NCBI GenBank assembly: GCA_002914845.1
Contig: JXTC01000106.1
Location: 422,783-486,782, forward strand
Direction of reading: 5' to 3'
Length of the DNA: 64,000 bases
From: Trema orientale
Lineage: Eukaryota; Streptophyta; Magnoliopsida; Rosales; Cannabaceae
The notes under the pieces: model-generated
Database searches by the model: none
Seen by the model: only the letters and a program-made list of their open reading frames with translations
What the model was told of the DNA's origin: nothing
Position numbers and translations under genes: made by a program
Part shown: piece by piece, positions 23,091 through 35,122 of the stretch
Numbering within the stretch: position 1 is the stretch's first letter
Layout of the letters: each line of letters begins with the position of its first letter

Positions 23091-23470
23091 AGTCCTTTAA
23101 AATAGTCTAAATCCCATTTTGATCCCTCATTTTCAAATGTCTGAGACTAGGTTCTGAATTATGTTTTTGTCTCAATTTCATCATTAAACTTTTAAATGTC
23201 GCATTCTATAACTGGTTTTTTTTTTTTTTCTTTTCTAAGCTAAATTTTGATCTCTGATGTTAGTTTGAACTTCCATTTACAAATTATGGTTAAAAACACA
23301 AATGAGTTCAAAAGAATATAATCCCTAGCAACATAATGTGAAATTTGAAGGTTTAGTGATCAAACTGAGATTGTCCAAAAAATAAATTTTGAGACATTTT
23401 GAAAGTGATAGACCAACATGACATTTAGGTCATCCTTTAGGGACTAAAAATAGGATTAAATCATTTTTGT
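23090..23470. mobile_element. Possible MITE with imperfect terminal inverted repeats
   Basis: Left end taaatcccattttgatccct and right end agggactaaaaataggatta are imperfect inverted complements. Inner words caaatgtctgag and gagacattttga are also inverted. About 370 bp, non-coding. Superfamily not assigned. Confidence 0.45.
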
Positions 23471-23599
23471 ATGTTATATCTTTTGTATATTATTGCGCAT
23501 TCAAATGTTCGTTTTCTTCTAATTTTATCATTTACTAGTGACATTGATTTCCTAGAAAATATCGATAAGAATATTATTTTCGTTTTCAAAATTACTGTC

Positions 23600-25150
23600 A
23601 TTCATTCAAAAGATGCCGATTCATAGTCAGTAGTGTCTACGCTCAAAATATACTAACGGCTATCACAGTATAGATTAAGGTATCGATTCCACAGAGAAGT
23701 AAATCAACAATAAAAAAGTAATGAAAAATAAAAAGAAAAATTGAAAATAAAAATTAACTGAGCAATAAATTAAAATAATCACAGAAATAATAAGTAAAAA
23801 TACCAATATGAAAAACAAGGCTTCAAGACTCACTTAATTGTTCGTTTAGCTGTTACCAACTTTGATTCTTATCTATTACTCAATTATATATTTCACATCC
23901 CAATCACATAACTGGAAAATATAACATTTAAGAACAAATATTAATCTAATGTATTCAATATAAAAAATTCTTCCAATTAACACCAAAAATAATTTATCTT
24001 ACTAGTTATCTAAGATCGACAATATATCATAGAGACAATACTGCAGTAAAAGATCAACTAATAAAACAAATATAATTATAATCTACTTTAAATCACCACA
24101 TAAAGAAAGTATAACTGAATTTATATGAGAAACTAGAAAATAATATATTGAAAATAAAAATATTGAAGAATTTAACAAACCAAATTTATAAGCGTTGAAG
24201 CACTCTCATGAATCAAAGCTGGAAAACAGAAAAACTACACAATTAAGATCATCTCTAGCCTTTCTAAAAACTAGCCTAACCTTGAACTCATCTTACTCTC
24301 TCTTTAGAAAAAAAATTGAGTTTTCTCTCTCAAAATTAGTGCGTTTTTTTCTCCTCACATTCTGACTATTTATAGCTGAGTTTGGAGTATTGTGCAAGCT
24401 TTCACGTTTCTAAAGATGCAATCTGATTGGTCAAGTGATGTGTAAAACTCTCACAATTCCCTCTTTCTTCTTCTCTCTCTTCCTCACGTTTCTGAGCTCT
24501 AGGTCGTGATCTGGTGTGGCGAAATCTCATGAGCACGATACGAAAGTCGCGTTTGATTGGCTCAAGGAAATTGTTGACTTTCACATCTGATGTAGCGATG
24601 TTTCAATGGGCGGAGGACCAGTTGCACAGGGCTCGATAAGCACTGGAACAGACACGTCTGGAGAGAGAATCGGCAGCTGCTGATGCGCGCGGGCCCCAGC
24701 TATCCTCTACCCTTCACTCGCCATCTTATCCACATGGGCTACACGCGCGCATCCTGGTGGACTGGTGCTCGATCGGACCGCCAGAAACGCGCCCAAGCTC
24801 CTATTCCACACGCGCGCGACTGGGCCTCCATTTTCCGATTTTTTTTCCTTTTCTTTTTTAAATCTAAATCAAAATAAAACAAATTAAAACTAAATAAATC
24901 CTAATCAGATTTAAAAACAATAAATAATCTAAATATTAAAACTCAAAAATAAATAGATAAATAAACTCATATCCTAAAATTAAATCTAAAGTAAACTAAA
25001 ATTCAATAAAATTAAATCTAAATAATTAAACTAAATTAAAAATAAAATAACTTAAATTATCAAAAAATTTCACTAAAAATACTCAAAAACACATAAAATA
25101 TATAAGAAAAAGAACACAAATAACTCTATAAAATTATAGAGTTATCAAGT
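23600..25150 (-). repeat. Probable decayed non-coding retroelement-like repeat
   Basis: AT-rich sequence with the phrase tatcgattccacagagaagt near 23,680, reminiscent of conserved termini of plant LTR elements. It includes a GC-rich patch at 24,640-24,830 with repeated cgcgcg tracts, and ends in a perfect palindrome. No ORF, primer site or paired LTR identified, so the class is open. Confidence 0.35.
25120..25145. repeat. Perfect 12-bp inverted repeat (26-bp palindrome)
   Basis: ATAACTCTATAA, two A, then TTATAGAGTTAT at the edge of the AT-rich repeat region. Reads as a hairpin in RNA or a repeat terminus. Confidence 0.85.
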
Positions 25151-26387
25151 AGCATTATCCAATAAACAGTCCTATGACAATTTACTTTTGATTTGCAACA
25201 GACATCGTTTCTCTCCCTTCTCTCTCTTTCTCTTCTGCCTCTAATTATTGAGTAACAGAATGTTGTTTGTTGTCGAGCCACCTCCAAATGGTGATCTATA
25301 TGATTTTGGTACTGAATGATGAGTATTGGTATCTACAATTTCAAATATGGTGAAAAGTAAACGTAAATACAGAAACGGTAAAAGAGATTCTCATCTAGTA
25401 AATGGAAGATATAATAAGAAAATTAACTATGTAAATTATTTTATTTTAGCAAACTTTGTAGCAAGTACTCACACTATTTTGATATGTGGGCACTCTGAAG
25501 GATTGTTATTTGCTGCCATAGTTAACTTTTTGAGTGTGCCACTTCTGAAATTGGTATGTGCACTCCTAGAATGAAACTTTGCTGATAATCATTTGTCATT
25601 CTGTACAGTTAAGGGAATCTTTGCTTTTTGCTTTAGTTTTCTTTATCTCTCTATATAACGAAATTCCAAATCTGAGAATTGAGAGACTTTATGAGAGAGC
25701 TGAGAGCTCCTCCATTCGTTCATCATTTCATTTTTTTGTTTTTTTTTTTTTTTTGCAATAACTTGAGGGATTCTCTTGTCTTGTTCATGCTCAAAGGGAG
25801 TTCGAGCAGTAGCTACTGGGAGGGATTCTCAGCCCATCTGAATTAGGAGGAGCCTAACATTTTCGGAGCTAAGTGGGATGCTTAGCAACCTCAGATCTCT
25901 GTCAATCAAGGTGGATTAGCTTGTGGCAACATTGAAAGTAGAAAGGGAGTTTCTATTTTGTGTATAAGTCCATTTTGTGTAATTTGTCCTTGATTTGATT
26001 TAGTAGAGTTGATATTTGCTGAACTTGGTCCGATAGATGTAGGCTAAGAGGGATCTTAGTTGAACCATATAAAAATCTCTTATGTGATTATTAATCTTTC
26101 ATGCTTTTACTTGTTCAAATCTAGTTTTTCTTGCTTTAATTGGTTTAATGGATATTTATAGTTAGTAATCAACCAAATTGGGACTCCTTAAAACTTACAA
26201 ACTAGAAATATAAAACATATAGAAGAAGGCTAATCTTATAAGTTCATGATACAAGAAACTGACATCAAATGACAATGGAGTCACTACTTTGATAGCCACC
26301 ATATATTGTACAATAATACCCCCAATAAGAACCTCACTTTCATAAATACACTCATAATAAGTGTTGCCTACCATTTGGCAGCACATT
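25146..26387. other. Intergenic, no gene supported
   Basis: Short frames at 25,326 and 25,579 lack homology signals and codon structure. A stretch near 25,865-25,920 weakly resembles a leucine-rich repeat (SGMLSNLRSLSIK) but has an upstream stop and no neighbours of that type. The CURT1C 3' UTR should lie at the right end. Confidence 0.5.
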
Positions 26388-28423
26388 TCATTGGCCAAAG
26401 ATATCCGATACGGTTTTGTTATAGATTTGGAAAAGCTCTTCCCTGTGGCAAAGACAAAGAAGTCCAAGAAAGTAAATATTACATGGTACAGAAAAGAGAA
26501 TGCCACTAAATGCTAATTAGTTGCTTCGTTCATACTTCACTATTATTTTAAGTTCATCAAAACAAGAAAATGGTAAGCATTTAGAAATCCTCGTTATTCA
26601 TGGAGAACTAAGTGAAAAAGTTGCTAATGATAATGAAATGTTTGTTAGCTTACCTATCGGGCTTGAATAAGAGGTAACGGTAGACAAACCACTGAAATAA
26701 GCAGAGTCTCTTGTCAACTTTTGAATGCAAATGTATGATAGACAAATACAAAAAGCTCCGGGAAAAAGAGAGAAATGAAAGCTAGAACTTCTTGTTAAGA
26801 ATATGGCAATGACATGATTGATGAGAATTTAAAAAAAAAATCCTTTTCTTTTCATTCCAAGGAAAGAAAAAAAAAGCACATATCATGATACTTACCGAAG
26901 AAAACAGAATGCCAACAACTTCAAGCACGCTTGGGATAACGGGCAACTTGTCAATGGCCTAGTCACGTAATTGGAAAAAAGATAAGGAGAGGAAGAAGGC
27001 GATCAGAACTCGTACTATATCTGAAGTTCACAGATAATGGTAGTGGAGTATATGAAAGGAGAAAAAAAAGAGAGGAAAAGTTATGCACAGAATCATAAAA
27101 TTTGAATATCTCTTATCAAACTCAGAAGCAGAAAAGCCTACCAGCTGATCAATAAAGATAGATGGAATCCAATTCAGAAGAATAAAGAGGTTAGGAAATT
27201 ACCGAAATCAGGTTTATTGATGCCCATAGAGCTGCAATAGCTGCAAACCCCAACCCAATAAGAGCTGGCCTATCTTCAGAGTCATCCCACTGTTTTAAAA
27301 GTTTAACCCATCTCAGAAAATGGTATGATATGAAAACAAAGCCAACATAGACAAATAACTCTTTATATAGCTACCTCTTAGACTTAGTCTAGCCGAAACT
27401 ACTACAAACAAGTATCTCGTAGTGAAGAACAACAATCTTTGGTAGTTATTCACAAAACAGTTCGCTTTAACCAAGCAATATTTACTTTGCTGCTTTGTTA
27501 CTTGGAATAAGTACATGATCAAGAGAAAGTGCGAGTCAACTTACGAAATTTTGAACTGACTTAGTAATGCTTAGGGAGGTTGACGACTCAGAGTTTTCCC
27601 CAGTAGCCTTCATGGCAACACGATTTTGTCTCCCTGCCATATACAAAAATCATTAAACAGAAAAGCATCAAAGATGCAAAATATATTCTTGGAACTATCA
27701 GAAAACATATCCAGCCATTTCAACATGATCATCAACCTTGCCAAACCACTAATAATTAAAAATTCTTGTTTCAGACATCAATTTCCAGTGAACTTCCTTG
27801 AACTTCACACTGAGTCAAGTCCAAATCCCGCAAGTACCATCTACCTAGATTATTTGTTTTCACTTAGAAAATTGACTGAAGTTCCCTTTCCTGGTTCAGA
27901 TGACACTTCTTATATTAGAAACACTAATATGCAAATTTGGATTGTGATATTCTCCAATATGACCGTTCTCTTTATAAACATCATTTAATCCAAGTACCCA
28001 CAGTCATACAAACCAAATGCAATTTAATGTAGCCAAGTCCCAAAATGAACAATTTTTACCTGAAATTGGGCACCTTCTCCAAATAATCCAAATCCAATAA
28101 ACAAACTCTTTGAGCTGAAAACTCATACTCTACTCAAATTAACTTTGACAAACACTCTGAACATACAAAAGTAGACCATCTCTTGACCTCAACAAGTTGG
28201 ACTAGAAAAGAATCAGAAACTTCTACTCAAACCGAAGCAAAAAAAGATAGTGTTCTTTAAGCTTCAAACCGAAAATTTGAAATGAAAATCCAAAATCTTT
28301 GCTTCAACCACCATCATATATACCTTGAATGGGGGAAACTGGAAGCTTTGAGAAAGCTCTTACAAGGGTTGTCCTGCTTTTGACCAATAATGGTGGAGGC
28401 AAGCTCATAAGAATGGAAGCCAT
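26388..28423 (-). CDS. CURT1C: CURVATURE THYLAKOID 1C protein
   Basis: Six coding exons on the minus strand, all GT-AG and in phase: 28,324-28,423; 27,545-27,633; 27,203-27,289; 26,896-26,958; 26,654-26,691 (38-bp microexon); 26,388-26,442. They give 143 aa. An N-terminal chloroplast transit peptide (MASILMSLPPPLLVKSRTTL) leads into a short acidic region and WDDSEDRPALIGLGFAAIAA. Two membrane segments follow, at about 73-91 and 98-121 (VIPSVLEVVGILFSSWFVYR). The charged tail holds LLFKPDREEL and ends IFGQ. Strongly resembles Arabidopsis CURT1C as remembered. CURT1 proteins oligomerise and bend thylakoid membranes at grana margins. Upstream tttctttcag at about 28,431-28,440 suggests an additional intron in the 5' UTR. 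No lesion seen. Confidence 0.93.
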
Positions 28424-28559
28424 GTCTACCTGAAAGAAAATCAAGAAAATAATGCCAAAAGTTTCTTCTTTTTTACTTTTCCTAATTAAGATAAATGGGT
28501 TATCCAATTCGAGGTTCAGGGAAATTTTGGCCGAGAAGATGATCGACACGAGAGTGAAA

Positions 28560-29480
28560 GATTCCGACTTGAAAAGGAAAGTGGAAAGATAGTGTGTGTG
28601 ACTATGGCTGCTAGCGAGAGACAGAGAGGCGCATCCGTGCTCTGTTTTCTAAGCACCACATAAATGATTTTTGTTTTTGTTTTTCCTTTTATTTTGGATT
28701 AATTTCACTTTTGGGTTAGAAGTATCCGGTCACAACTTGACCCATGAGCTTTAAAATATATCACTTGCTACCCCAAATTATTCTTTTGTCCCAACTTTGA
28801 CCCAGTTAACTTTCAAATGTCAAATTTTGACCCTTGAACTGTTTTTAGGTCACAATTTTGGCAACTAAACAAATTTAATTTTTTTTTGAAATCTTATCTG
28901 ATTAGTTCATGAGACAAAACTAAGGCAAAAGATATTAGTTTAGAGATTATAAATGAATATTTGAAAGTTAAATGAGAAAAATAAAGATACGAATATAATT
29001 CTGGAAATAAAATAACATATTTCAAAGTTTAAGAGCAAAATTTGGAATGATCCTGTGGCTAATGGGTAAAAGTTAAATTAACTTTTTATTTGTAACTTTT
29101 CTGGTCTTGAAGGTTAGTAATGTAAAGACTTCCAGAAAAATAGGGGGAAAATTAGTTTATTAAACTTATTAAGATGTCTTTTTAGGTTGATAGACTTCCA
29201 TCTCATTTCTTTAGGTTCATTAGACTCCTTTAGTGATAATTTTAGATTCCTATGATACTTTTTTTATAATATTATGTTTAATAGGAAAAAGTAATTAAAA
29301 TAGTTAAAAAATGTTTCAATGAAAAATTAAAAAAAAAAAAATGAGAGAATATAATAAGGGAAGCAGAACACACTTTAACCCTCCTCTTGCTCCTAGTTTA
29401 TCTATTTCCACTCTAGACACAAAACCCAATTAACTATCTAACTATCCTTGAAAAGATTTTTTTTATTGCACACTGACAAG
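28560..29480. other. CURT1C upstream region and AT-rich intergenic repeat
   Basis: 28,560-28,680 is the likely promoter. 28,690-29,090 contains repeated ttttgaccc/cttgaccc words (tcacaacttgacccatgag, ccaactttgacccag, aattttgacccttgaac), resembling an old non-coding repeat. No gene seen. Confidence 0.4.
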
Positions 29481-29727
29481 CTATGATTCCAGCGACATTG
29501 CATATTTTGAGAGCTTTGGGTATTACGGTAAGTTTGATATATATAATATTACGAATCTTCGTTGTAAATCGAAATATAAAGTTTGGACATTTTAAATATT
29601 GTTTATGAGTTGGGCTTTTGGTTGATAGAAGGTTAAAATCGAAATATATCTATAATGTTACTATTTTGAGGTCTATTCTGTGTTTTTTTAGCTGAAAATC
29701 ACGAAAAGAAGAAGAAGATGAATAGTA

Positions 29728-29875
29728 CAAATCTCGACTGGGTCTAGTTGAGCTCAATTGGATCATTCGACTGGGTCTGGTAGAGCTCTACTGGATCTAG
29801 TCGTTGAGAGATCTGGTTGAGCTCAACTGGATCTAGTTGAACTAGTCACTAAGTACTCAACTGAACCTGTTGAGA
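29728..29875. repeat. GACTGGGTCTAG-type subterminal repeats, left side
   Basis: Several copies of a ~30-bp, partly self-complementary unit: cgactgggtctagttgagct, cgactgggtctggtagagct, ctactggatctagtcg, caactggatctagttg. Matches the array at 40,820-41,225. Confidence 0.75.
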
Positions 29876-29994
29876 TTTAGAATGAGAAGCTTATAAGCAC
29901 TCGTTTTTCATAATTTTCGTTCTTAAAATAATTTAAAGATCTACCACGTAATTTCTATTATTTCCAATATAAATAATGTATATTTATTACATGA

Positions 29995-30248
29995 ATGCCT
30001 CGTACAGTTATCTATATTCGATATGATAATGAATAGAAAGAGGATCAAGGTTCATACAAATGGTACCCAATGAATAAAGAAGTTATCCCCCTGATTGTTG
30101 AAGATTCTAGTATTACCTTTAGGAAATTTTTGGAAAAACTATATAAGAGGCTTGATTTGAATCAAAATGACACTGAACTGAAACTAATTTACTTACATAC
30201 AAATCTATGGGAGAAGTTGCCGCCAGTTATCTTATGAAGGGATGAATG
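29995..30248 (+). pseudogene. MULE mudrA N-terminus, 5' part
   Basis: Reads MPRTVIYIRYDNE, a TAG stop where the family has Trp, then KEDQGSYKWYPMNKEVIPL and SITFRKFLEKLYKRLDL, ending LPPVIL, a TGA stop, RDE. Interrupted at 30,248 by the gypsy/TRIM insertion. The frame resumes at 39,481 with CLAAYLLDHGEFDC. Confidence 0.65.
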
Positions 30249-30629
30249 TGTAACGTACCAAGTCCCACATCGGGTATGTTCTAGGAAGATCATGGGTATA
30301 TAAGTGATGCTCTATGAGCCCAAAAGTACCTTCAAACTAGCACTTTTTAGGTGAGGCCCAGTGGTGCTACATTTATATCAGATTCGACCCAATCCATACC
30401 ACGGACCGAAATCGTAGTGAATGTGGACCTCGCCAATAGGGGTTATATATGGGCTATTGAATATGGACCCCCTAGCGAGGATGCTAGGCCCTTAATGGAG
30501 GGAGATTGTAATGCTTTAAGTCCCACGTTGAGTATATTTTGGGAAGATCATGAGTATTTAAATGATGTTCTATGAGGCCAAAAGTACCTTCAAGCTAGCA
30601 CGTTTTGGGTGAGGCCCAGTGGTGTTACA
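30249..30629 (+). mobile_element. TRIM element (two 123-bp LTRs)
   Basis: LTRs at 30,249-30,371 and 30,507-30,629, both 123 bp, starting TGTAA and ending TACA. They share aagtcccac, gaagatcatg, aaaagtaccttcaa and gaggcccagtggtg. The 135-bp interior starts with ttatatcagattcgacc, resembling a tRNA-Met primer site, and ends with tggagggaga, a polypurine tract. The aagtcccacatcgg start recalls Cassandra-type TRIMs, but I did not confirm a 5S-like core. The left edge coincides with the GAATG target duplication; no matching copy lies at its right edge. Confidence 0.8.
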
Positions 30630-30639
30630 TTAAAAAAAT

Positions 30640-32594
30640 TTAATGCTCTGCAGAGAGCCCAGTGGTATTATATTAAAAAAAATTTAACACTCTGTAGAGG
30701 GAAAAGAGAACGGCTGAGAGGCTTGGGAGAAGAGGAAGGATTACAAGAAAGTTAATTTTTTAATTTTCTAAGGTAAAAAAACTCCTCTCCATCAATTGCC
30801 AATCTATTATTTGGGAATTTTGGGGTTAATTCATCGTCTAGGGTTTAGAATTCTTTCAGCATCTTTTTGTTTCAGTCATGATTCTAGGGATTATTTATAT
30901 TTTGAGTGATTACTCTCTCTGTAAGGTTTAAAACAAGACCAAAATTACGTAATTTGGATGTATGGATTAAAAGTTATAGATTTTTGAGTTTTGGTCTGAG
31001 ATGGTAAAACACAATAGAAGTTGCAACTGATTTTTCAGTAATTTCTAATAGTCTAATAGAGTCATACTTAGTATGATTGGAAAGCTTGTTTGATAAGCTT
31101 TCCAATGGTATATAATTTGTCAAAAACGGATTTAAAACTAGAGAGATATAGCCTTTTGAAGTGAGCGCTATGAATCTGAAAAAATTTTATAACTCTCAGC
31201 ATTTAGAGTAAAACCTGGCTTTCTTAGCTTTGTGAGGCCTACCTATGGACCCTACAGCTATGTTCGTGGTACTTTTAGGACCCCAATCACTTATAGATAT
31301 TGTCTTCCAAGTTTCACAATTTTTAGAATTAATTTGGAATTGTTATGAATTTTTGATGTTGAGGTTCTGGAAGATAATGTAGTGAATGTATCAAGTGTGT
31401 ATGGGCAACGAGTTAGACATTTTATTAGATATGATTTAAGGTACCTATTAATTGTTTAATATTTATATATAATTCTTGTTATAATTATAGGTTTTTGTGG
31501 TAGCTAGCAAATTGTTGTTGGATTGGTTAGATTAGCGAAGATGTAAGTAATCTTTCGTTTTTATTAGTAACTTTTATTTTATTATAGTTACTTTTTATTG
31601 ATTCCTTTTAAAAAATATATATATATTTATTAATCTGAAATATTTGCTTCAAATAAGTTGTTTTTGGATAAAATTTACTTTGATCGAATTATACTGTCTT
31701 CTTTAAGAAAATATGGATCAAGCTTATAATTGATACTGTTATTGAATGGTTTGAGAGTTTATCACTTTTTGAACCATATTGAATATGAATGTGTTAAAAC
31801 ACTCTTCAATTGACTTTGTAATGTAGACCTATTCCGCATGGGTTAAACGTGGACGGTACGTACTGAATGTGTACTTAGTTATAGAAGTTAAATGTAGTAA
31901 ATGTAGACCTAGCTACAGGGGTTAAATGTAGTAAATATGGACCCAGCCGTAGGGATTAAGTGTGGTCATAGTCATCCAAAAACTATAGAGTAGAATTTGA
32001 AAATGTTACTAGTTTTTGAATGAGATTAAAACTTTAGGTTTGAAATCTATTATATTTTTATAAATTTGTTTCTAATCGATTTCACATGTTATATTGAAAG
32101 ATATTAGTTTTGAAATTGAGTTGTTCAAAATAAGATGTTTACGAAATGTTTCAAATAGCATATGCTTGATCCAACTAATCAAGATTATTGATTACTTATT
32201 GGGCTGTTGAACTTACTCTTTTATTCTTTAATCTTTTTCAGATTCAGGGAATAGTCAATAAGTAAAACTCATATTTGAAGGAGGGAGATTGTTTGAGGAC
32301 TCAGATTTACTATTTAGAGTTATTGTATTGTTTAGTTTTCACTTTGAGACATTGTTGATTATTTGAGGTATACTAGATTATTGTTATGATTTGAGTTTCT
32401 TTTGTTATTATGGATTTAGCAAATTGTTATTGATAGTTTAGATTGATTTGGTATTTTATTTGATAAGATATTTTGAGTGTTAATGGATCTATTTGGATTT
32501 TTAATAACGATTGGATTCGAAGCCTTTCGTGTCTGTGAGGTTTATCCTTGTGGGTATGTGGCGGTTGCCATATCCTTGGTCTTGGGATGTGACA
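30640..32594 (+). repeat. Gypsy 5' LTR (first ~160 bp missing)
   Basis: Collinear with 37,539-39,475, from gctctgcagag to the end tgtgaca. The leading ~160 bp of the 3' LTR have no counterpart here. A ~45-bp tandem duplication at 30,611-30,700 includes the TRIM/LTR junction. Inside, ~35-bp direct repeats with gttaaatgtagtaaatgt occur at about 31,825-31,975. Confidence 0.85.
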
Positions 32595-32601
32595 ATTAAA
32601 G

Positions 32602-32612
32602 TGGTATCAGAG
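32602..32612 (+). other. Gypsy primer binding site
   Basis: TGGTATCAGAG, complementary to the 3' end of initiator tRNA-Met, 7 bases after the 5' LTR. Confidence 0.9.
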
Positions 32613-32854
32613 ATTAGGCTATGATATCTTAAATCTTGTATAAGATTATAAATTTATTTAAGTTATGATCTTTAGAACTTTCTTAAGATATTGATTATGT
32701 CTATCTTAAGTTAAGATGATGATCAAGTCTAAGATTAAAGTAGTAAGTGCTTTTAAGATATTAAGCTAGATAGTTGTAATCTTTCTGCTATTTTGTTTAT
32801 TATCTTGAATATCAAGAGAAATTAGGAAAATCTATTTTGTGTTTGAAGGCTTGA

Positions 32855-33846
32855 ATGGCAGATAATAAGACTCTGGTAGACTTAGCTCGTGAAAATCGAA
32901 TGGCTAACAGACAAGCTAAGCAACAACAAGTAGCTCAACAGCAAGGGGCTCAACAAGGAAATATCAACGATGGTGCTAGGAATGTTCAAGGTCAAACACA
33001 ACAAGCTGGGTTGCATGCATTAATGGAAACCTTAGTTGGGGTGGTTCAATGTTAGCAAACTCAACAAGAGATGTTACAAGAACAATTGCAATAACAACAA
33101 CAAAATACTATTAATTAGCGCATGCAACTTAATGGAATGTCAGAGTTTAAGAAACTTACACCGCCATCATTTGAGGGAGCAATTGACCCTTTAGAATCTG
33201 AGAAATGGTTGGCTAAAATAGAGAAGGCTCTTATTACCGTGGGTAGTACTGATGCTGAGAAGGTGACCTATGCCACTTACATGTTACAAGGAGGTGCATA
33301 TGATTGGTGGTTAATAGTGAAGTGCCAATATGAACAAGACATTGGAGAAACTTTAAGGATACATTTAATGAGAAATATTTTTCCAAGAGTGTCTGTCGCC
33401 AAAAAGAAATAGAATTTGTCAAGCTAGAGTAAGGGAATATAACAGTAGGTCAGTATGAGGCAGAATTTACCAGATTATCAAAGTTTGCTCCTGCTTTAGT
33501 GGCAATTGAAGAAAACAGAGCTCAAGATTTGAAAAGGGTTTAAGATCCCGAATTAAACAGGGAGTTGAGCCATTTGAGTTAGAAACTTATGCAGCTATGG
33601 TGAGCAAAGCTTTACTGACAGATAGGGGACTCAATGATGCTCAACAAGATCGAGACAACAACCAAAGAAAGAGATACAGGTCAGAACCACAAAAGAGTCA
33701 GAATTCAGGTGGACAAGCTAAGAACCAAGGGACTCAAGGAAGCGGACTTCAGTGTACAAGATGTGGTAGAGGTAACCATGCAGAGAAGGATTGTCGTTAG
33801 AATACAGGTGCTTGTTTTCATTATGGTAGTTTTGCATATAAGTTAG
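32855..33846 (+). pseudogene. Gypsy gag, decayed
   Basis: Starts MADNKTLVDLARENRMANRQ, then a Gln-rich stretch and internal TAG/TAA stops. The gag core at 33,122-33,412 has FKKLTPPSFEGAIDPLESEK and MLQGGAYDWW. A CCHC zinc knuckle CTRCGRGNHAEKDC lies at 33,751-33,796, followed by a degenerate second knuckle (CFHYGSFAYKLAFC). Several frame breaks. Confidence 0.85.
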
Positions 33847-34034
33847 CTTTCTGTCCTTCAAAGGATTCTGTTACCATACAAGCGAACCAAGCACGTCCTA
33901 TTGAGCAGAATAAAAGAGGGAACCAGAAACCTAAAACCCAAGGAAGAGTTTATGTTATGACACTACAAGATGTACAGACTTCAAATGACGTGGTGACAGT
34001 TACAATTCTTGTATCCTCCAAATATGCATATATA

Positions 34035-35122
34035 TTGGCATTTCTTCAATTTCGCATAAAGCTAATTTTCTCATAAAATCTGCAACACTTTTCTCAAATG
34101 CTCTACATGTTCTTCTTCACTTTTTGAGTGTACCAATATATCATCTATGAATACCACCACGAACTGATCAAGGAATGGGTAGAACACTCAATTCATTAAG
34201 TCCATGAACGCAGCTGGGGCATTGGTCAACCCAAAAGGCATCACCAAAAATTCATAATGTCCAGACCTCGTACAGAAAGCAGTCTTATAAATATCTTCTG
34301 CTTTAATCTTCAATTGATGGTAGCCAGATCGAAGATCAATTTTAGAGAAGACTTGTGCACCTTGCAACTGATCAAATAGATCATCTATCCTTGGTAGAGG
34401 ATATTTATTTTATATGGTCACCTTGTTCAATTCCCGATAGTCAATGCAAAGACGCATGCTCCTATCTTTCTTCTTCACAAACAATATGGGAGCTCCCCAT
34501 GGAGAAATGCTTGGTCTAATAAAACTTTTATTTAATAATTCTTGTAGTTGTTCCTTCAATTCTCTTAATTTTGCTGGTGTCATACAATAAGGAGCTTTAG
34601 AAATTGGAGCAGTGTCTGATAAAACATCAATAAAGAATTCTGTCTCTCTATCTAGTGGCAATCCTGGTAAGTCTTCTAGAAAGATGTCTGGGAATTCACT
34701 CACAACAGCAATATCTTCTGGCTTTAACTCATCTTGTTGGGTATCTCGAACTATCGCTAAGTACCCTTCACAGCCATGTCTCAACATAGGAGGAGTATAT
34801 TTCAAATTTCCAACAAAAGAGAACTCAAGTTGGCCAGGAATGTGAAAATTGACTTTCTTCTCATGACAATCAATAGAAGCATGATATCTAGATAACCAAT
34901 TCATTCCTAGTATGATATCAAAATCATGCATGTTCGTAACCATCAAATCAACTAGGAACTCCCTATCCTCGATAATAATACTACAAGACTTACAAGCGTG
35001 GTCAACAACCAAGGTACTTCCAATTGGGGTGTCTATACATAAATCAGTATTTATAGGCTCAATCAACATATCATATTTCTTCACAAATTTAGTAGACACA
35101 AAAGAATGACTTGCCCTATTGT
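34035..35122 (-). pseudogene. Gypsy protease and RT core, inverted block
   Basis: On the opposite strand to the rest of the element. Reading from 35,122 leftward: protease start [12 protein letters not shown], then [19 protein letters not shown], the RT linker, [31 protein letters not shown], and the RT palm with FIDDIL near 34,145, ending with LYAKLKKCQ near 34,040. The plus strand stops in the gag-protease linker just left of this block. It resumes with [10 protein letters not shown], the next RT motif, just right of it. The block is therefore part of this element, inverted in place. Confidence 0.88.

Noticed and set aside
25860-25920. LRR-like stretch SGMLSNLRSLSIK
   Set aside because: One unit only, stop just upstream, no NBS or kinase neighbours; too weak to call.
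30351-30575. 74-codon frame in the TRIM
   Set aside because: Crosses the TRIM interior and second LTR; TRIMs are non-coding.
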